From the NCBI RefSeq assembly GCF_029227915.1, contig NC_079885.1, positions 18,177,001 through 18,241,000 on the forward strand: a stretch of 64,000 nucleotides of DNA, given 5' to 3'. The notes below the pieces were generated by a model. It was not told the DNA's origin. It made no database searches and worked only from the letters and a program-made list of their open reading frames with translations. Of this stretch, positions 35,644 to 49,040 are shown piece after piece. Source of the stretch: Hydractinia symbiolongicarpus. Its lineage: Eukaryota > Cnidaria > Hydrozoa > Anthoathecata > Hydractiniidae. How positions within the stretch are numbered: position 1 is the stretch's first letter; every line of letters starts with the position of its first letter. The translations under genes were made by a program, and so were the position numbers.

Positions 35644-36192
35644 TCACTAGTCTAAATGAAAAAACGTGCAGGAGGCCATACGCGGGCCTATCTCTCATCT
35701 CGCTCACAGAGACTTGGTAAGCACGGTCCACTCAATGGCTTTCCAAATGCGAAGAGTGAAGGCCGCAGACGGCAGGGGTTGAGCCAAGGGCCTTTCGGCC
35801 GTATCCCGCTCACAAGTTTTTTTTTTTTTTTTAGCAGAATAATACATACGAGCTAATCAAAATCGGCTCGAGGAAAGAAATAAAGTTCAGAGACAACCAA
35901 AGGAGTCGAACTGCAGTAGAAACAAACTAGATGTAACGCAAGCCACTAGTACGACGTATTGCCTACAGGGACCACACTCTCCGAGACAGCGAACGCAACT
36001 TCCTAGTGATTCACGCGAACGCACTCAACTAGGTGATGTAGATCAGAAAGGTGAAAGTCCTTGTGTCAAGTCTACACCTCACGATGCAGCACCTTTTAAG
36101 CGTCCTCTACGAACGGACACACTGGCAAGCGGCACACCACAAGCAAAGGTTAAGTCGGCTCGAAGGCACAACAGGTCGCGCCGACTTACGAC

Positions 36193-36313
36193 AACTCTGG
36201 GCTTTCTTCAGTTCACGCACAAATCTTTCGCCTTTTACTAAAGATTTCCGTGGAGAAGGCCAAAACGATGAGTATATAGACGATTTTTCTACTGTCTCGC
36301 TTCGGCGGGACGA
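36193..36313 (+). ncRNA. U5: U5 snRNA, copy 55
   Basis: Matches copy 1; T15 downstream. Confidence 0.95.
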
Positions 36314-36861
36314 TCACTAGTCTAAATGAAAAAACGTGCAGGAGGCCATACGCGGGCCTATCTCTCATCTCGCTCACAGAGACTTGGTAAGCACGGTCCA
36401 CTCAATGGCTTTCCAAATGCGAAGAGTGAAGGCCGCAGACGGCAGGGGTTGAGCCAAGGGCCTTTCGGCCGTATCCCGCTCACAAGTTTTTTTTTTTTTT
36501 TAGCAGAATAATACATACGAGCTAATCAAAATCGGCTCGAGGAAAGAAATAAAGTTCAGAGACAACCAAAGGAGTCGAACTGCAGTAGAAACAAACTAGA
36601 TGTAACGCAAGCCACTAGTACGACGTATTGCCTACAGGGACCACACTCTCCGAGACAGCGAACGCAACTTCCTAGTGATTCACGCGAACGCACTCAACTA
36701 GGTGATGTAGATCAGAAAGGTGAAAGTCCTTGTGTCAAGTCTACACCTCACGATGCAGCACCTTTTAAGCGTCCTCTACGAACGGACACACTGGCAAGCG
36801 GCACACCACAAGCAAAGGTTAAGTCGGCTCGAAGGCACAACAGGTCGCGCCGACTTACGAC

Positions 36862-36982
36862 AACTCTGGGCTTTCTTCAGTTCACGCACAAATCTTTCGC
36901 CTTTTACTAAAGATTTCCGTGGAGAAGGCCAAAACGATGAGTATATAGACGATTTTTCTACTGTCTCGCTTCGGCGGGACGA
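36862..36982 (+). ncRNA. U5: U5 snRNA, copy 56
   Basis: Matches copy 1. Confidence 0.95.
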
Positions 36983-37531
36983 TCACTAGTCTAAATGAAA
37001 AAACGTGCAGGAGGCCATACGCGGGCCTATCTCTCATCTCGCTCACAGAGACTTGGTAAGCACGGTCCACTCAATGGCTTTCCAAATGCGAAGAGTGAAG
37101 GCCGCAGACGGCAGGGGTTGAGCCAAGGGCCTTTCGGCCGTATCCCGCTCACAAGTTTTTTTTTTTTTTTTAGCAGAATAATACATACGAGCTAATCAAA
37201 ATCGGCTCGAGGAAAGAAATAAAGTTCAGAGACAACCAAAGGAGTCGAACTGCAGTAGAAACAAACTAGATGTAACGCAAGCCACTAGTACGACGTATTG
37301 CCTACAGGGACCACACTCTCCGAGACAGCGAACGCAACTTCCTAGTGATTCACGCGAACGCACTCAACTAGGTGATGTAGATCAGAAAGGTGAAAGTCCT
37401 TGTGTCAAGTCTACACCTCACGATGCAGCACCTTTTAAGCGTCCTCTACGAACGGACACACTGGCAAGCGGCACACCACAAGCAAAGGTTAAGTCGGCTC
37501 GAAGGCACAACAGGTCGCGCCGACTTACGAC

Positions 37532-37652
37532 AACTCTGGGATTTCTTCAGTTCACGCACAAATCTTTCGCCTTTTACTAAAGATTTCCGTGGAGAAGGCC
37601 AAAACGATGAGTATATAGACGATTTTTCTACTGTCTCGCTTCGGCGGGACGA
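37532..37652 (+). ncRNA. U5: U5 snRNA, copy 57
   Basis: C to A at nt 10 (37541) replaces a C-G pair of stem I (with nt 67) by A-G; private to this copy. Confidence 0.93.
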
Positions 37653-38201
37653 TCACTAGTCTAAATGAAAAAACGTGCAGGAGGCCATACGCGGGCCTAT
37701 CTCTCATCTCGCTCACAGAGACTTGGTAAGCACGGTCCACTCAATGGCTTTCCAAATGCGAAGAGTGAAGGCCGCAGACGGCAGGGGTTGAGCCAAGGGC
37801 CTTTCGGCCGTATCCCGCTCACAAGTTTTTTTTTTTTTTTTAGCAGAATAATACATACGAGCTAATCAAAATCGGCTCGAGGAAAGAAATAAAGTTCAGA
37901 GACAACCAAAGGAGTCGAACTGCAGTAGAAACAAACTAGATGTAACGCAAGCCACTAGTACGACGTATTGCCTACAGGGACCACACTCTCCGAGACAGCG
38001 AACGCAACTTCCTAGTGATTCACGCGAACGCACTCAACTAGGTGATGTAGATCAGAAAGGTGAAAGTCCTTGTGTCAAGTCTACACCTCACGATGCAGCA
38101 CCTTTTAAGCGTCCTCTACGAACGGACACACTGGCAAGCGGCACACCACAAGCAAAGGTTAAGTCGGCTCGAAGGCACAACAGGTCGCGCCGACTTACGA
38201 C

Positions 38202-38322
38202 AACTCTGGGCTTTCTTCAGTTCACGCACAAATCTTTCGCCTTTTACTAAAGATTTCCGTGGAGAAGGCCAAAACGATGAGTATATAGACGATTTTTCTA
38301 CTGTCTCGCTTCGGCGGGACGA
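38202..38322 (+). ncRNA. U5: U5 snRNA, copy 58
   Basis: RNA as copy 1; A to T just after the T-run. Confidence 0.95.
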
Positions 38323-38871
38323 TCACTAGTCTAAATGAAAAAACGTGCAGGAGGCCATACGCGGGCCTATCTCTCATCTCGCTCACAGAGACTTGGTAAG
38401 CACGGTCCACTCAATGGCTTTCCAAATGCGAAGAGTGAAGGCCGCAGACGGCAGGGGTTGAGCCAAGGGCCTTTCGGCCGTATCCCGCTCACAAGTTTTT
38501 TTTTTTTTTTTAGCAGAATATTACATACGAGCTAATCAAAATCGGCTCGAGGAAAGAAATAAAGTTCAGAGACAACCAAAGGAGTCGAACTGCAGTAGAA
38601 ACAAACTAGATGTAACGCAAGCCACTAGTACGACGTATTGCCTACAGGGACCACACTCTCCGAGACAGCGAACGCAACTTCCTAGTGATTCACGCGAACG
38701 CACTCAACTAGGTGATGTAGATCAGAAAGGTGAAAGTCCTTGTGTCAAGTCTACACCTCACGATGCAGCACCTTTTAAGCGTCCTCTACGAACGGACACA
38801 CTGGCAAGCGGCACACCACAAGCAAAGGTTAAGTCGGCTCGAAGGCACAACAGGTCGCGCCGACTTACGAC

Positions 38872-38992
38872 AACTCTGGGCTTTCTTCAGTTCACGCACA
38901 AATCTTTCGCCTTTTACTAAAGATTTCCGTGGAGAAGGCCAAAACGATGAGTATATAGACGATTTTTCTACTGTCTCGCTTCGGCGGGACGA
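38872..38992 (+). ncRNA. U5: U5 snRNA, copy 59
   Basis: Matches copy 1. Confidence 0.95.
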
Positions 38993-39541
38993 TCACTAGT
39001 CTAAATGAAAAAACGTGCAGGAGGCCATACGCGGGCCTATCTCTCATCTCGCTCACAGAGACTTGGTAAGCACGGTCCACTCAATGGCTTTCCAAATGCG
39101 AAGAGTGAAGGCCGCAGACGGCAGGGGTTGAGCCAAGGGCCTTTCGGCCGTATCCCGCTCACAAGTTTTTTTTTTTTTTTTAGCAGAATAATACATACGA
39201 GCTAATCAAAATCGGCTCGAGGAAAGAAATAAAGTTCAGAGACAACCAAAGGAGTCGAACTGCAGTAGAAACAAACTAGATGTAACGCAAGCCACTAGTA
39301 CGACGTATTGCCTACAGGGACCACACTCTCCGAGACAGCGAACGCAACTTCCTAGTGATTCACACGAACGCACTCAACTAGGTGATGTAGATCAGAAAGG
39401 TGAAAGTCCTTGTGTCAAGTCTACACCTCACGATGCAGCACCTTTTAAGCGTCCTCTACGAACGGACACACTGGCAAGCGGCACACCACAAGCAAAGGTT
39501 AAGTCGGCTCGAAGGCACAACAGGTCGCGCCGACTTACGAC

Positions 39542-39662
39542 AACTCTGGGCTTTCTTCAGTTCACGCAAAAATCTTTCGCCTTTTACTAAAGATTTCCGT
39601 GGAGAAGGCCAAAACGATGAGTATATAGACGATTTTTCTACTGTCTCGCTTCGGCGGGACGA
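39542..39662 (+). ncRNA. U5: U5 snRNA, copy 60
   Basis: C to A at nt 28 (39569), with spacer G to A near 39364 upstream. Confidence 0.94.
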
Positions 39663-40211
39663 TCACTAGTCTAAATGAAAAAACGTGCAGGAGGCCATAC
39701 GCGGGCCTATCTCTCATCTCGCTCACAGAGACTTGGTAAGCACGGTCCACTCAATGGCTTTCCAAATGCGAAGAGTGAAGGCCGCAGACGGCAGGGGTTG
39801 AGCCAAGGGCCTTTCGGCCGTATCCCGCTCACAAGTTTTTTTTTTTTTTTTAGCAGAATAATACATACGAGCTAATCAAAATCGGCTCGAGGAAAGAAAT
39901 AAAGTTCAGAGACAACCAAAGGAGTCGAACTGCAGTAGAAACAAACTAGATGTAACGCAAGCCACTAGTACGACGTATTGCCTACAGGGACCACACTCTC
40001 CGAGACAGCGAACGCAACTTCCTAGTGATTCACGCGAACGCACTCAACTAGGTGATGTAGATCAGAAAGGTGAAAGTCCTTGTGTCAAGTCTACACCTCA
40101 CGATGCAGCACCTTTTAAGCGTCCTCTACGAACGGACACACTGGCAAGCGGCACACCACAAGCAAAGGTTAAGTCGGCTCGAAGGCACAACAGGTCGCGC
40201 CGACTTACGAC

Positions 40212-40332
40212 AACTCTGGGCTTTCTTCAGTTCACGCACAAATCTTTCGCCTTTTACTAAAGATTTCCGTGGAGAAGGCCAAAACGATGAGTATATAGAC
40301 GATTTTTCTACTGTCTCGCTTCGGCGGGACGA
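40212..40332 (+). ncRNA. U5: U5 snRNA, copy 61
   Basis: RNA as copy 1; A to T just after the T-run. Confidence 0.95.
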
Positions 40333-40881
40333 TCACTAGTCTAAATGAAAAAACGTGCAGGAGGCCATACGCGGGCCTATCTCTCATCTCGCTCACAGAG
40401 ACTTGGTAAGCACGGTCCACTCAATGGCTTTCCAAATGCGAAGAGTGAAGGCCGCAGACGGCAGGGGTTGAGCCAAGGGCCTTTCGGCCGTATCCCGCTC
40501 ACAAGTTTTTTTTTTTTTTTTAGCAGAATATTACATACGAGCTAATCAAAATCGGCTCGAGGAAAGAAATAAAGTTCAGAGACAACCAAAGGAGTCGAAC
40601 TGCAGTAGAAACAAACTAGATGTAACGCAAGCCACTAGTACGACGTATTGCCTACAGGGACCACACTCTCCGAGACAGCGAACGCAACTTCCTAGTGATT
40701 CACGCGAACGCACTCAACTAGGTGATGTAGATCAGAAAGGTGAAAGTCCTTGTGTCAAGTCTACACCTCACGATGCAGCACCTTTTAAGCGTCCTCTACG
40801 AACGGACACACTGGCAAGCGGCACACCACAAGCAAAGGTTAAGTCGGCTCGAAGGCACAACAGGTCGCGCCGACTTACGAC

Positions 40882-41002
40882 AACTCTGGGCTTTCTTCAG
40901 TTCACGCACAAATCTTTCGCCTTTTACTAAAGATTTCCGTGGAGAAGGCCAAAACGATGAGTATATAGACGATTTTTCTACTGTCTCGCTTCGGCGGGAC
41001 GA
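40882..41002 (+). ncRNA. U5: U5 snRNA, copy 62
   Basis: RNA as copy 1; C to G at 41165 in the second element; T15. Confidence 0.95.
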
Positions 41003-41550
41003 TCACTAGTCTAAATGAAAAAACGTGCAGGAGGCCATACGCGGGCCTATCTCTCATCTCGCTCACAGAGACTTGGTAAGCACGGTCCACTCAATGGCTT
41101 TCCAAATGCGAAGAGTGAAGGCCGCAGACGGCAGGGGTTGAGCCAAGGGCCTTTCGGCCGTATCGCGCTCACAAGTTTTTTTTTTTTTTTAGCAGAATAA
41201 TACATACGAGCTAATCAAAATCGGCTCGAGGAAAGAAATAAAGTTCAGAGACAACCAAAGGAGTCGAACTGCAGTAGAAACAAACTAGATGTAACGCAAG
41301 CCACTAGTACGACGTATTGCCTACAGGGACCACACTCTCCGAGACAGCGAACGCAACTTCCTAGTGATTCACGCGAACGCACTCAACTAGGTGATGTAGA
41401 TCAGAAAGGTGAAAGTCCTTGTGTCAAGTCTACACCTCACGATGCAGCACCTTTTAAGCGTCCTCTACGAACGGACACACTGGCAAGCGGCACACCACAA
41501 GCAAAGGTTAAGTCGGCTCGAAGGCACAACAGGTCGCGCCGACTTACGAC

Positions 41551-41671
41551 AACTCTGGGCTTTCTTCAGTTCACGCACAAATCTTTCGCCTTTTACTAAA
41601 GATTTCCGTGGAGAAGGCCAAAACGATGAGTATATAGACGATTTTTCTACTGTCTCGCTTCGGCGGGACGA
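41551..41671 (+). ncRNA. U5: U5 snRNA, copy 63
   Basis: RNA as copy 1; A to T just after the T-run, as copy 58. Confidence 0.95.
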
Positions 41672-42220
41672 TCACTAGTCTAAATGAAAAAACGTGCAGG
41701 AGGCCATACGCGGGCCTATCTCTCATCTCGCTCACAGAGACTTGGTAAGCACGGTCCACTCAATGGCTTTCCAAATGCGAAGAGTGAAGGCCGCAGACGG
41801 CAGGGGTTGAGCCAAGGGCCTTTCGGCCGTATCCCGCTCACAAGTTTTTTTTTTTTTTTTAGCAGAATATTACATACGAGCTAATCAAAATCGGCTCGAG
41901 GAAAGAAATAAAGTTCAGAGACAACCAAAGGAGTCGAACTGCAGTAGAAACAAACTAGATGTAACGCAAGCCACTAGTACGACGTATTGCCTACAGGGAC
42001 CACACTCTCCGAGACAGCGAACGCAACTTCCTAGTGATTCACGCGAACGCACTCAACTAGGTGATGTAGATCAGAAAGGTGAAAGTCCTTGTGTCAAGTC
42101 TACACCTCACGATGCAGCACCTTTTAAGCGTCCTCTACGAACGGACACACTGGCAAGCGGCACACCACAAGCAAAGGTTAAGTCGGCTCGAAGGCACAAC
42201 AGGTCGCGCCGACTTACGAC

Positions 42221-42341
42221 AACTCTGGGCTTTCTTCAGTTCACGCACAAATCTTTCGCCTTTTACTAAAGATTTCCGTGGAGAAGGCCAAAACGATGAG
42301 TATATAGACGATTTTTCTACTGTCTCGCTTCGGCGGGACGA
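42221..42341 (+). ncRNA. U5: U5 snRNA, copy 64
   Basis: Matches copy 1. Confidence 0.95.
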
Positions 42342-42890
42342 TCACTAGTCTAAATGAAAAAACGTGCAGGAGGCCATACGCGGGCCTATCTCTCATCTCG
42401 CTCACAGAGACTTGGTAAGCACGGTCCACTCAATGGCTTTCCAAATGCGAAGAGTGAAGGCCGCAGACGGCAGGGGTTGAGCCAAGGGCCTTTCGGCCGT
42501 ATCCCGCTCACAAGTTTTTTTTTTTTTTTTAGCAGAATAATACATACGAGCTAATCAAAATCGGCTCGAGGAAAGAAATAAAGTTCAGAGACAACCAAAG
42601 GAGTCGAACTGCAGTAGAAACAAACTAGATGTAACGCAAGCCACTAGTACGACGTATTGCCTACAGGGACCACACTCTCCGAGACAGCGAACGCAACTTC
42701 CTAGTGATTCACACGAACGCACTCAACTAGGTGATGTAGATCAGAAAGGTGAAAGTCCTTGTGTCAAGTCTACACCTCACGATGCAGCACCTTTTAAGCG
42801 TCCTCTACGAACGGACACACTGGCAAGCGGCACACCACAAGCAAAGGTTAAGTCGGCTCGAAGGCACAACAGGTCGCGCCGACTTACGAC

Positions 42891-43011
42891 AACTCTGGGC
42901 TTTCTTCAGTTCACGCAAAAATCTTTCGCCTTTTACTAAAGATTTCCGTGGAGAAGGCCAAAACGATGAGTATATAGACGATTTTTCTACTGTCTCGCTT
43001 CGGCGGGACGA
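42891..43011 (+). ncRNA. U5: U5 snRNA, copy 65
   Basis: C to A at nt 28 (42918) with the same spacer G to A as copy 60. Confidence 0.94.
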
Positions 43012-43560
43012 TCACTAGTCTAAATGAAAAAACGTGCAGGAGGCCATACGCGGGCCTATCTCTCATCTCGCTCACAGAGACTTGGTAAGCACGGTCCACT
43101 CAATGGCTTTCCAAATGCGAAGAGTGAAGGCCGCAGACGGCAGGGGTTGAGCCAAGGGCCTTTCGGCCGTATCCCGCTCACAAGTTTTTTTTTTTTTTTT
43201 AGCAGAATAATACATACGAGCTAATCAAAATCGGCTCGAGGAAAGAAATAAAGTTCAGAGACAACCAAAGGAGTCGAACTGCAGTAGAAACAAACTAGAT
43301 GTAACGCAAGCCACTAGTACGACGTATTGCCTACAGGGACCACACTCTCCGAGACAGCGAACGCAACTTCCTAGTGATTCACGCGAACGCACTCAACTAG
43401 GTGATGTAGATCAGAAAGGTGAAAGTCCTTGTGTCAAGTCTACACCTCACGATGCAGCACCTTTTAAGCGTCCTCTACGAACGGACACACTGGCAAGCGG
43501 CACACCACAAGCAAAGGTTAAGTCGGCTCGAAGGCACAACAGGTCGCGCCGACTTACGAC

Positions 43561-43681
43561 AACTCTGGGCTTTCTTCAGTTCACGCACAAATCTTTCGCC
43601 TTTTACTAAAGATTTCCGTGGAGAAGGCCAAAACGATGAGTATATAGACGATTTTTCTACTGTCTCGCTTCGGCGGGACGA
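43561..43681 (+). ncRNA. U5: U5 snRNA, copy 66
   Basis: RNA as copy 1; A to T just after the T-run, as copy 61. Confidence 0.95.
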
Positions 43682-44230
43682 TCACTAGTCTAAATGAAAA
43701 AACGTGCAGGAGGCCATACGCGGGCCTATCTCTCATCTCGCTCACAGAGACTTGGTAAGCACGGTCCACTCAATGGCTTTCCAAATGCGAAGAGTGAAGG
43801 CCGCAGACGGCAGGGGTTGAGCCAAGGGCCTTTCGGCCGTATCCCGCTCACAAGTTTTTTTTTTTTTTTTAGCAGAATATTACATACGAGCTAATCAAAA
43901 TCGGCTCGAGGAAAGAAATAAAGTTCAGAGACAACCAAAGGAGTCGAACTGCAGTAGAAACAAACTAGATGTAACGCAAGCCACTAGTACGACGTATTGC
44001 CTACAGGGACCACACTCTCCGAGACAGCGAACGCAACTTCCTAGTGATTCACGCGAACGCACTCAACTAGGTGATGTAGATCAGAAAGGTGAAAGTCCTT
44101 GTGTCAAGTCTACACCTCACGATGCAGCACCTTTTAAGCGTCCTCTACGAACGGACACACTGGCAAGCGGCACACCACAAGCAAAGGTTAAGTCGGCTCG
44201 AAGGCACAACAGGTCGCGCCGACTTACGAC

Positions 44231-44351
44231 AACTCTGGGCTTTCTTCAGTTCACGCACAAATCTTTCGCCTTTTACTAAAGATTTCCGTGGAGAAGGCCA
44301 AAACGATGAGTATATAGACGATTTTTCTACTGTCTCGCTTCGGCGGGACGA
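44231..44351 (+). ncRNA. U5: U5 snRNA, copy 67
   Basis: RNA as copy 1; downstream C to G with T15, as copy 62. Confidence 0.95.
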
Positions 44352-44899
44352 TCACTAGTCTAAATGAAAAAACGTGCAGGAGGCCATACGCGGGCCTATC
44401 TCTCATCTCGCTCACAGAGACTTGGTAAGCACGGTCCACTCAATGGCTTTCCAAATGCGAAGAGTGAAGGCCGCAGACGGCAGGGGTTGAGCCAAGGGCC
44501 TTTCGGCCGTATCGCGCTCACAAGTTTTTTTTTTTTTTTAGCAGAATAATACATACGAGCTAATCAAAATCGGCTCGAGGAAAGAAATAAAGTTCAGAGA
44601 CAACCAAAGGAGTCGAACTGCAGTAGAAACAAACTAGATGTAACGCAAGCCACTAGTACGACGTATTGCCTACAGGGACCACACTCTCCGAGACAGCGAA
44701 CGCAACTTCCTAGTGATTCACGCGAACGCACTCAACTAGGTGATGTAGATCAGAAAGGTGAAAGTCCTTGTGTCAAGTCTACACCTCACGATGCAGCACC
44801 TTTTAAGCGTCCTCTACGAACGGACACACTGGCAAGCGGCACACCACAAGCAAAGGTTAAGTCGGCTCGAAGGCACAACAGGTCGCGCCGACTTACGAC

Positions 44900-45020
44900 A
44901 ACTCTGGGCTTTCTTCAGTTCACGCACAAATCTTTCGCCTTTTACTAAAGATTTCCGTGGAGAAGGCCAAAACGATGAGTATATAGACGATTTTTCTACT
45001 GTCTCGCTTCGGCGGGACGA
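44900..45020 (+). ncRNA. U5: U5 snRNA, copy 68
   Basis: Matches copy 1. Confidence 0.95.
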
Positions 45021-45569
45021 TCACTAGTCTAAATGAAAAAACGTGCAGGAGGCCATACGCGGGCCTATCTCTCATCTCGCTCACAGAGACTTGGTAAGCA
45101 CGGTCCACTCAATGGCTTTCCAAATGCGAAGAGTGAAGGCCGCAGACGGCAGGGGTTGAGCCAAGGGCCTTTCGGCCGTATCCCGCTCACAAGTTTTTTT
45201 TTTTTTTTTAGCAGAATAATACATACGAGCTAATCAAAATCGGCTCGAGGAAAGAAATAAAGTTCAGAGACAACCAAAGGAGTCGAACTGCAGTAGAAAC
45301 AAACTAGATGTAACGCAAGCCACTAGTACGACGTATTGCCTACAGGGACCACACTCTCCGAGACAGCGAACGCAACTTCCTAGTGATTCACGCGAACGCA
45401 CTCAACTAGGTGATGTAGATCAGAAAGGTGAAAGTCCTTGTGTCAAGTCTACACCTCACGATGCAGCACCTTTTAAGCGTCCTCTACGAACGGACACACT
45501 GGCAAGCGGCACACCACAAGCAAAGGTTAAGTCGGCTCGAAGGCACAACAGGTCGCGCCGACTTACGAC

Positions 45570-45690
45570 AACTCTGGGCTTTCTTCAGTTCACGCACAAA
45601 TCTTTCGCCTTTTACTAAAGATTTCCGTGGAGAAGGCCAAACCGATGAGTATATAGACGATTTTTCTACTGTCTCGCTTCGGCGGGACGA
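45570..45690 (+). ncRNA. U5: U5 snRNA, copy 69
   Basis: A to C at nt 73 (45642), in the single strand before the GAGT of stem I; A to T after the T-run. Confidence 0.94.
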
Positions 45691-46239
45691 TCACTAGTCT
45701 AAATGAAAAAACGTGCAGGAGGCCATACGCGGGCCTATCTCTCATCTCGCTCACAGAGACTTGGTAAGCACGGTCCACTCAATGGCTTTCCAAATGCGAA
45801 GAGTGAAGGCCGCAGACGGCAGGGGTTGAGCCAAGGGCCTTTCGGCCGTATCCCGCTCACAAGTTTTTTTTTTTTTTTTAGCAGAATATTACATACGAGC
45901 TAATCAAAATCGGCTCGAGGAAAGAAATAAAGTTCAGAGACAACCAAAGGAGTCGAACTGCAGTAGAAACAAACTAGATGTAACGCAAGCCACTAGTACG
46001 ACGTATTGCCTACAGGGACCACACTCTCCGAGACAGCGAACGCAACTTCCTAGTGATTCACGCGAACGCACTCAACTAGGTGATGTAGATCAGAAAGGTG
46101 AAAGTCCTTGTGTCAAGTCTACACCTCACGATGCAGCACCTTTTAAGCGTCCTCTACGAACGGACACACTGGCAAGCGGCACACCACAAGCAAAGGTTAA
46201 GTCGGCTCGAAGGCACAACAGGTCGCGCCGACTTACGAC

Positions 46240-46360
46240 AACTCTGGGCTTTCTTCAGTTCACGCACAAATCTTTCGCCTTTTACTAAAGATTTCCGTGG
46301 AGAAGGCCAAAACGATGAGTATATAGACGATTTTTCTACTGTCTCGCTTCGGCGGGACGA
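46240..46360 (+). ncRNA. U5: U5 snRNA, copy 70
   Basis: Matches copy 1. Confidence 0.95.
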
Positions 46361-46909
46361 TCACTAGTCTAAATGAAAAAACGTGCAGGAGGCCATACGC
46401 GGGCCTATCTCTCATCTCGCTCACAGAGACTTGGTAAGCACGGTCCACTCAATGGCTTTCCAAATGCGAAGAGTGAAGGCCGCAGACGGCAGGGGTTGAG
46501 CCAAGGGCCTTTCGGCCGTATCCCGCTCACAAGTTTTTTTTTTTTTTTTAGCAGAATAATACATACGAGCTAATCAAAATCGGCTCGAGGAAAGAAATAA
46601 AGTTCAGAGACAACCAAAGGAGTCGAACTGCAGTAGAAACAAACTAGATGTAACGCAAGCCACTAGTACGACGTATTGCCTACAGGGACCACACTCTCCG
46701 AGACAGCGAACGCAACTTCCTAGTGATTCACGCGAACGCACTCAACTAGGTGATGTAGATCAGAAAGGTGAAAGTCCTTGTGTCAAGTCTACACCTCACG
46801 ATGCAGCACCTTTTAAGCGTCCTCTACGAACGGACACACTGGCAAGCGGCACACCACAAGCAAAGGTTAAGTCGGCTCGAAGGCACAACAGGTCGCGCCG
46901 ACTTACGAC

Positions 46910-47030
46910 AACTCTGGGCTTTCTTCAGTTCACGCAAAAATCTTTCGCCTTTTACTAAAGATTTCCGTGGAGAAGGCCAAAACGATGAGTATATAGACGA
47001 TTTTTCTACTGTCTCGCTTCGGCGGGACGA
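46910..47030 (+). ncRNA. U5: U5 snRNA, copy 71
   Basis: C to A at nt 28 (46937), without the spacer G to A of copies 60 and 65. Confidence 0.94.
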
Positions 47031-47579
47031 TCACTAGTCTAAATGAAAAAACGTGCAGGAGGCCATACGCGGGCCTATCTCTCATCTCGCTCACAGAGAC
47101 TTGGTAAGCACGGTCCACTCAATGGCTTTCCAAATGCGAAGAGTGAAGGCCGCAGACGGCAGGGGTTGAGCCAAGGGCCTTTCGGCCGTATCCCGCTCAC
47201 AAGTTTTTTTTTTTTTTTTAGCAGAATAATACATACGAGCTAATCAAAATCGGCTCGAGGAAAGAAATAAAGTTCAGAGACAACCAAAGGAGTCGAACTG
47301 CAGTAGAAACAAACTAGATGTAACGCAAGCCACTAGTACGACGTATTGCCTACAGGGACCACACTCTCCGAGACAGCGAACGCAACTTCCTAGTGATTCA
47401 CGCGAACGCACTCAACTAGGTGATGTAGATCAGAAAGGTGAAAGTCCTTGTGTCAAGTCTACACCTCACGATGCAGCACCTTTTAAGCGTCCTCTACGAA
47501 CGGACACACTGGCAAGCGGCACACCACAAGCAAAGGTTAAGTCGGCTCGAAGGCACAACAGGTCGCGCCGACTTACGAC

Positions 47580-47700
47580 AACTCTGGGCTTTCTTCAGTT
47601 CACGCACAAATCTTTCGCCTTTTACTAAAGATTTCCGTGGAGAAGGCCAAAACGATGAGTATATAGACGATTTTTCTACTGTCTCGCTTCGGCGGGACGA
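47580..47700 (+). ncRNA. U5: U5 snRNA, copy 72
   Basis: Matches copy 1. Confidence 0.95.
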
Positions 47701-48249
47701 TCACTAGTCTAAATGAAAAAACGTGCAGGAGGCCATACGCGGGCCTATCTCTCATCTCGCTCACAGAGACTTGGTAAGCACGGTCCACTCAATGGCTTTC
47801 CAAATGCGAAGAGTGAAGGCCGCAGACGGCAGGGGTTGAGCCAAGGGCCTTTCGGCCGTATCCCGCTCACAAGTTTTTTTTTTTTTTTTAGCAGAATAAT
47901 ACATACGAGCTAATCAAAATCGGCTCGAGGAAAGAAATAAAGTTCAGAGACAACCAAAGGAGTCGAACTGCAGTAGAAACAAACTAGATGTAACGCAAGC
48001 CACTAGTACGACGTATTGCCTACAGGGACCACACTCTCCGAGACAGCGAACGCAACTTCCTAGTGATTCACGCGAACGCACTCAACTAGGTGATGTAGAT
48101 CAGAAAGGTGAAAGTCCTTGTGTCAAGTCTACACCTCACGATGCAGCACCTTTTAAGCGTCCTCTACGAACGGACACACTGGCAAGCGGCACACCACAAG
48201 CAAAGGTTAAGTCGGCTCGAAGGCACAACACGTCGCGCCGACTTACGAC

Positions 48250-48370
48250 AACTCTGGGCTTTCTTCAGTTCACGCACAAATCTTTCGCCTTTTACTAAAG
48301 ATTTCCGTGGAGAAGGCCAAAACGATGAGTATATAGACGATTTTTCTACTGTCTCGCTTCGGCGGGACGA
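48250..48370 (+). ncRNA. U5: U5 snRNA, copy 73
   Basis: RNA as copy 1; C at -19 (48231) and A to T after the T-run, the tag pair of copies 31 and 47. Confidence 0.95.
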
Positions 48371-48919
48371 TCACTAGTCTAAATGAAAAAACGTGCAGGA
48401 GGCCATACGCGGGCCTATCTCTCATCTCGCTCACAGAGACTTGGTAAGCACGGTCCACTCAATGGCTTTCCAAATGCGAAGAGTGAAGGCCGCAGACGGC
48501 AGGGGTTGAGCCAAGGGCCTTTCGGCCGTATCCCGCTCACAAGTTTTTTTTTTTTTTTTAGCAGAATATTACATACGAGCTAATCAAAATCGGCTCGAGG
48601 AAAGAAATAAAGTTCAGAGACAACCAAAGGAGTCGAACTGCAGTAGAAACAAACTAGATGTAACGCAAGCCACTAGTACGACGTATTGCCTACAGGGACC
48701 ACACTCTCCGAGACAGCGAACGCAACTTCCTAGTGATTCACGCGAACGCACTCAACTAGGTGATGTAGATCAGAAAGGTGAAAGTCCTTGTGTCAAGTCT
48801 ACACCTCACGATGCAGCACCTTTTAAGCGTCCTCTACGAACGGACACACTGGCAAGCGGCACACCACAAGCAAAGGTTAAGTCGGCTCGAAGGCACAACA
48901 GGTCGCGCCGACTTACGAC

Positions 48920-49040
48920 AACTCTGGGCTTTCTTCAGTTCACGCACAAATCTTTCGCCTTTTACTAAAGATTTCCGTGGAGAAGGCCAAAACGATGAGT
49001 ATATAGACGATTTTTCTACTGTCTCGCTTCGGCGGGACGA
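48920..49040 (+). ncRNA. U5: U5 snRNA, copy 74
   Basis: RNA as copy 1; downstream C to G with T15, as copies 62 and 67. Confidence 0.95.

Larger units (their letters stand above)
38202..41550 (+). repeat. 5-unit block, first member (U5 copies 58-62)
   Basis: The tag order is A to T just after the T-run (copy 58), plain, nt 28 = A with a linked G to A in the spacer before it (copy 60, CACACG near 39361), A to T after the T-run (copy 61), then C to G in the downstream element with T15 (copy 62). The same order repeats 3349 bp on. Confidence 0.75.
41551..44899 (+). repeat. 5-unit block, second member (U5 copies 63-67)
   Basis: Tags of copies 58, 60, 61 and 62 recur in copies 63, 65, 66 and 67 at a constant 3349 bp. 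Parts of this block echo again farther right: copies 63 and 65 match 69 and 71 (6 units), and copies 66, 67 and 69 match 73, 74 and 76 (7 units, 4689 bp), so exchange was repeated and overlapping. Confidence 0.75.
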
